Source: Sterolibacteriaceae bacterium (GTDB taxonomy: Bacteria > Pseudomonadota > Gammaproteobacteria > Burkholderiales > Rhodocyclaceae). Taken from it: DNA of 38,809 nucleotides. Under the pieces are notes generated by a model that saw nothing but the letters and a program-made list of their open reading frames with translations, had not been told where the DNA came from and made no database searches. Made by a program: the position numbers and the translations under genes. The stretch spans positions 1 to 38,809 of the forward strand of contig JANYCD010000027.1 in NCBI GenBank assembly GCA_025360425.1, read 5' to 3'. This document shows positions 36,127 to 38,809 of the stretch, one piece after another (position 1 is the first letter of the stretch; every line of letters begins with the position of its first letter).

Positions 36127-37287
36127 ATGGATTGCAAACCTCCCACCGGTCCGCTGGCAGGCATCAAGGTTGTCGAGTTGGCCGGTATCGGCCCGGCACC
36201 TTTCTGCTGCATGTTGCTGGCGGACATGGGTGCGGAGGTGATCCGGGTGGACCGCCTGAAACCGGCTGATCTCGGCATTCCCGGCGATCCGCGCTTGCAG
36301 ATTCCGAATCGCGGGCGACGTTCGATTGCCGTGGACCTCAAGTCCGGCGAAGGCGTCAGCCTCGTGAAAGAACTTATCGTCAATGCCGACGTGCTGGTCG
36401 AAGGCTATCGCCCCGGCGTCACCGAGCGCATGGGGCTGGGCCCGGATGACTGTCTGGCGATCAACCCACGGTTGGTGTACGGCCGCATGACCGGCTGGGG
36501 CCAAGATGGCCCATTGGCCCAGGCGGCCGGACACGACATCAACTTCATCGCGCTGACCGGCGCACTCGACGCGATCGGCACGCGCGGCGGAGATCCGATT
36601 CCGCCACTCAACCTCGTTGGTGATTTTGGCGGCGGCGCGCTTTACCTGGCCTTCGGCATCGTCTGCGCATTGCTCGAATCACGCACCAGCGGCAAAGGCC
36701 AGGTGGTGGATGGCGCGATCGTCGACGGCGCGGCCAATCTGATGGCCGGTGTTTTCGCGATGATGGCGCGCGACGCCTGGTCGCGCGAACGCGGCGGCAA
36801 CATGGTGGGCGGCGGGCGGCCCTGGTACGGCGTGTACCGCACGCGCGATGACCAATACATCAGCGTTGGTGCGGTGGAAAATCGTTTCTATACCGAATTG
36901 CTCAAGAGAACCGGCCTGAACGAAGCCGAACTGCCGCCGCGCGACGACAAGGCGGGCTGGTCCGACCTGTCGGAAAAATTGCGCGCCGTGATTCGCACGC
37001 GCACCCGACAGGAGTGGAGCAAATTGCTCGAAGGCACCGACGTATGTTTTGCCCCCGTGCTGAATGTTGATGAGGCGGCCGACCATCCCCACATGAAAGC
37101 ACGCAAAGTTTTTGTCGAACAATACGGCATGCTGCAGCCGGCCCCGGCGCCGCGCTTCAGCCGCAGCGAACCGTCGATTCGTCGTCCGCCGCCCACGCCG
37201 GGCCAGCACACGCGCGAAGTATTGCAAGAGATGGGTTGCGACGCGCAACGGGTCGATGCGTTATTTGCATGCGGTGCCGTGGTATGA
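36127..37287 (+). CDS. Alpha-methylacyl-CoA racemase
   Basis: The 386-residue CaiB/BaiF-fold enzyme is of the racemase branch, not a transferase. Catalytic His136 in QAAGHDINFIALTGAL and Asp166 in LNLVGDFGGGALY have the same 30-residue spacing as His126 and Asp156 of M. tuberculosis MCR. EGYRPGVTERMGLGP, GRMTGWGQDGPL and the end PAPRFSRSEPS also match. The enzyme interconverts (R)- and (S)-2-methylacyl-CoA esters, needed for beta-oxidation of the C27 sterol or bile-acid side chain, or of other methyl-branched acids. The start at 36127 has GAGG and AAGAG upstream. It overlaps the TetR gene by 4 nt and is divergent from the igr-like operon. Confidence 0.93.
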   Translation: MDCKPPTGPLAGIKVVELAGIGPAPFCCMLLADMGAEVIRVDRLKPADLGIPGDPRLQIPNRGRRSIAVDLKSGEGVSLVKELIVNADVLVEGYRPGVTERMGLGPDDCLAINPRLVYGRMTGWGQDGPLAQAAGHDINFIALTGALDAIGTRGGDPIPPLNLVGDFGGGALYLAFGIVCALLESRTSGKGQVVDGAIVDGAANLMAGVFAMMARDAWSRERGGNMVGGGRPWYGVYRTRDDQYISVGAVENRFYTELLKRTGLNEAELPPRDDKAGWSDLSEKLRAVIRTRTRQEWSKLLEGTDVCFAPVLNVDEAADHPHMKARKVFVEQYGMLQPAPAPRFSRSEPSIRRPPPTPGQHTREVLQEMGCDAQRVDALFACGAVV

Positions 37288-37964
37288 GTGCGGTGTTGCC
37301 AGTCATGAAATCCACATTGGTGCGCAAAACCAAGACGCGGGAAGTCGAACGCACTTCCAGTGGGCGCGAAAATATTCTGCACGAAGCGGCCACCCTGTTT
37401 GCCGCCAAGGGCTATGCCGAATCCGGTTTGCGCGAGATCGCGGAGATGGCGGGTGTTCGTTCCGCGACCGTTTATCACCATTTCGCATCGAAAGAGAAAA
37501 TCTACGAAGAAATCATCCGCATCGCCCTTGATGCGATCTCTGCTGCGGTCACCGCCGAGCTGCTGGTCCTGCCGCTGGACGCGACGCCGCGCATGCGCAT
37601 CGAGGCTTCCATCGCCGGGCATCTGCGCGCGCTGCATACCAACAAGCCCTTCACATCGACCAATGCGCATTCGCGCATCAGCCTGCCGCAAGGAGTCAAC
37701 CTGGTTGTCGGCCCGATTCGCGAGCAATACAGTGATTTCTGGCGCGCCATGCTGGAAGAGGCCAAGGCCGCGGGATCATTCAAGCCCGGAGTCGACCCAA
37801 AGATGCTGCGTCCGCTCATATTGAGCACGCTCAACCGCACCCTGGGCTGGTTCGACCCACGCAAAGGATCGTTGGAGACATTGACGCGTACGGTAGTGAC
37901 GATGTTCTCCGGCATTTGGCATGAACCTGACATGGCAACGCGCGTCCGAAAGCGACGCGCATGA
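37284..37964 (+). CDS. TetR-family transcriptional regulator
   Basis: The 226-residue protein has an N-terminal helix-turn-helix domain (about 28-75): RENILHEAATLFAAKGYAESGLREIAEMAGVRSATVYHHFASKEKIYEEI, with the recognition helix around SATVYHHF. The rest is a mostly helical ligand-binding domain with a family-typical tail (MLRPLILSTLNRTLGWFDP). Its ATG overlaps the racemase stop codon (ATGA), so the two are translated together; a second ATG lies at 37305. The placement suggests it represses this locus and is released by a pathway acyl-CoA or steroid, as with KstR/KstR2, though I do not claim it is orthologous to either. Confidence 0.92.
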   Translation: MSAVLPVMKSTLVRKTKTREVERTSSGRENILHEAATLFAAKGYAESGLREIAEMAGVRSATVYHHFASKEKIYEEIIRIALDAISAAVTAELLVLPLDATPRMRIEASIAGHLRALHTNKPFTSTNAHSRISLPQGVNLVVGPIREQYSDFWRAMLEEAKAAGSFKPGVDPKMLRPLILSTLNRTLGWFDPRKGSLETLTRTVVTMFSGIWHEPDMATRVRKRRA

Positions 37965-37992
37965 CACGTTATCAATGACTTGAGCGTTGCAG

Positions 37993-38021
37993 TTCTTGCC
38001 GGCAGCACCCAATGCGATAAT
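37993..38021 (+). promoter_or_regulatory. Extended -10 promoter before the SnoaL-like gene
   Basis: TGCGATAAT (38013-38021) is a good extended -10 element. The -35 (TTCTTG, 37993-37998, 17-nt spacing) is weak, as is common for extended -10 promoters. The leader would be about 30 nt, ending in GAGGAG. Confidence 0.5.
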
Positions 38022-38059
38022 GGATGGATCGCGAAACCATACAACGAGGAGAGTTGACA

Positions 38060-38560
38060 ATGTCGAATGCAAAGAAGTGGACCAACGAAGAACGGGTCGC
38101 CGAACAACGCAAGCTGGTGGACCTGCATTGCGAGATCGAGAACTCCAATAGCCCGGATCGCATCAGCCGTGTCGTGGCGACCTTCACCAAGACGGATTCC
38201 TACTACCAGATCGCTGCCGGAGTGGTCCATTTTTCCGGCGTGCCTGAAATCACGGGCTGGTACGAAACCCTGTTCAGCGTGCTGCCCGACCTGCACATCA
38301 CCATCAATCATGAACATGACGTGCCCGGCTGCTGCATCCGGGAAATGGTGGTCACCGGCACCCATTCGGCGGAATTTGCCGGCATTGCCGCCACCGGCAA
38401 AAAGCTCGTCTTCCCGGTCTGCGCCCTGTACATCTTCGGCGACGACCCGACGCAACTGATCGCCGAGCGCGCCTACTGGGACAACGCCGGTCTCATCAGC
38501 CAGATGCGCGGCGAGAGCGTGATCACCAGCATCGCATTGCCGTGGGATAACACCAAGTAA
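38060..38560 (+). CDS. SnoaL-like / NTF2-fold protein
   Basis: The 166-residue protein is of the cone-shaped alpha+beta barrel fold. It has an N-terminal helix (NEERVAEQRKLVDLHCEIEN), then GVVHFSGVPEITGWYETLFSVLPDLHITINHEHD and GTHSAEFAGIAATGKKLVFPVCALYIFG, typical of SnoaL-like polyketide cyclases. Ketosteroid isomerases share this fold, which would fit the neighbourhood, but the length and motif pattern are those of the SnoaL branch and the substrate cannot be named. The start at 38060 has GAGGAG eight bases upstream. It is followed after 44 nt by a dienelactone-hydrolase gene, so the two probably form an operon. Confidence 0.85.
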   Translation: MSNAKKWTNEERVAEQRKLVDLHCEIENSNSPDRISRVVATFTKTDSYYQIAAGVVHFSGVPEITGWYETLFSVLPDLHITINHEHDVPGCCIREMVVTGTHSAEFAGIAATGKKLVFPVCALYIFGDDPTQLIAERAYWDNAGLISQMRGESVITSIALPWDNTK

Positions 38561-38604
38561 TTTCCGAATACTGTCATCGTTTATTTTTAATTGAGGAGCG
38601 CAAC

Positions 38605-38809
38605 ATGCAAGTGAATATCAAGACCGCCGACGGCGTTGCCGACAGCCACATTTTCCATCCCCAGGGAACCGGCCCGTTTCCGGCCGTGATCCTCTACATG
38701 GACGGCATCGGCATCCGTCCCGAACTGCTCGACATGGGCCAGCGCCTGGCCGACAACGGCTACGTTGCTCTCGTCCCCAACCTGTTCTACCGCGCCGGAC
38801 CGGCAGTGA
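38605..38809 (+). CDS. Dienelactone hydrolase family protein, N-terminal fragment
   Basis: The first 68 codons of an alpha/beta hydrolase; the gene continues past the right edge. The visible part, FPAVILYMDGIGIRPELLDMGQRLADNGYVALVPNLFYR, is the standard opening of the dienelactone hydrolase family, where the first strand is followed by a loop with an acidic residue and the helix G-x-R-L-A-x-x-G-Y. The catalytic Cys/Ser, Asp and His lie beyond the window. The start is supported by GAGGAG with 6 nt spacing. Confidence 0.85.
   Translation, partial: MQVNIKTADGVADSHIFHPQGTGPFPAVILYMDGIGIRPELLDMGQRLADNGYVALVPNLFYRAGPAV

Overview
The window is GC-rich, densely coded bacterial chromosome with mostly tight operons. 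Several housekeeping blocks point to a betaproteobacterium, possibly of the Rhodocyclales/Sterolibacterium type. These are rng-maf-rlmH-rsfS-nadD, the divergent rsmI/yraN pair with SIS, BON-lipoprotein and heptose genes nearby, a DUF2782 gene beside polA, and a BPSS1780-like membrane protein pair. This placement rests on gene content and order only; no RNA gene was found to confirm it.

Layout. 1-2060 (minus): a two-partner secretion locus, with the complete outer-membrane transporter tpsB and the first 61 codons of its secreted partner tpsA running off the left edge. 2100-8327 (minus): a long housekeeping operon (LOG-family protein, DUF2782 protein, two paralogous membrane proteins, nadD, rsfS, rlmH, maf, rng). 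8335-11097 (plus): polA, divergent from the LOG gene with almost no spacer. 11178-12203: a one-protein regulator (HTH + GHKL ATPase + DUF4325) behind a promoter carrying three copies of a 14-bp motif. 12299-17787 (minus): rfaE2, a BON lipoprotein, a SIS isomerase, then a recQ plus nucleotidyltransferase-fold pair that appears inserted in the usual synteny, an exported HIRAN protein and yraN. 17786-21162 (plus): rsmI, pyrC, dacB. 21236-25901: mixed accessory genes (GNAT proteins, a cytosolic sulfite-oxidase-like molybdoenzyme, a MntA/HepT toxin-antitoxin pair, a membrane-fused spermidine-synthase-like protein).

26065-38809 is catabolic and is the most interesting part. On the minus strand, 29292-36040 holds seven genes with spacings of 8 nt or less. 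Their products match the mycobacterial igr operon for removing the last three side-chain carbons of cholesterol: ChsH2, FadE28-like, ChsH1, Ltp2 and FadE29-like, followed by a nitroreductase and a class III CoA-transferase. The divergent plus-strand partner is an alpha-methylacyl-CoA racemase (the enzyme that sets C25 stereochemistry of sterol side chains), translationally overlapped with a TetR regulator. The shared 86-bp region contains two adjacent palindromes. Together they predict a pathway in which a C22 steroid-CoA is dehydrogenated by an acyl-CoA dehydrogenase heterotetramer, hydrated by ChsH1/ChsH2, and cleaved by the Ltp2 aldolase to propionyl-CoA and a 17-ketosteroid.

Flanking this are a VOC protein, an SDR lacking most of its catalytic tetrad, an unknown six-helix membrane protein, an orphan NorE/NorF-like pair (a hint of denitrification), a SnoaL-like protein and the start of a dienelactone-hydrolase-family gene. 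No tRNA, rRNA, CRISPR array, insertion sequence or prophage was recognised.
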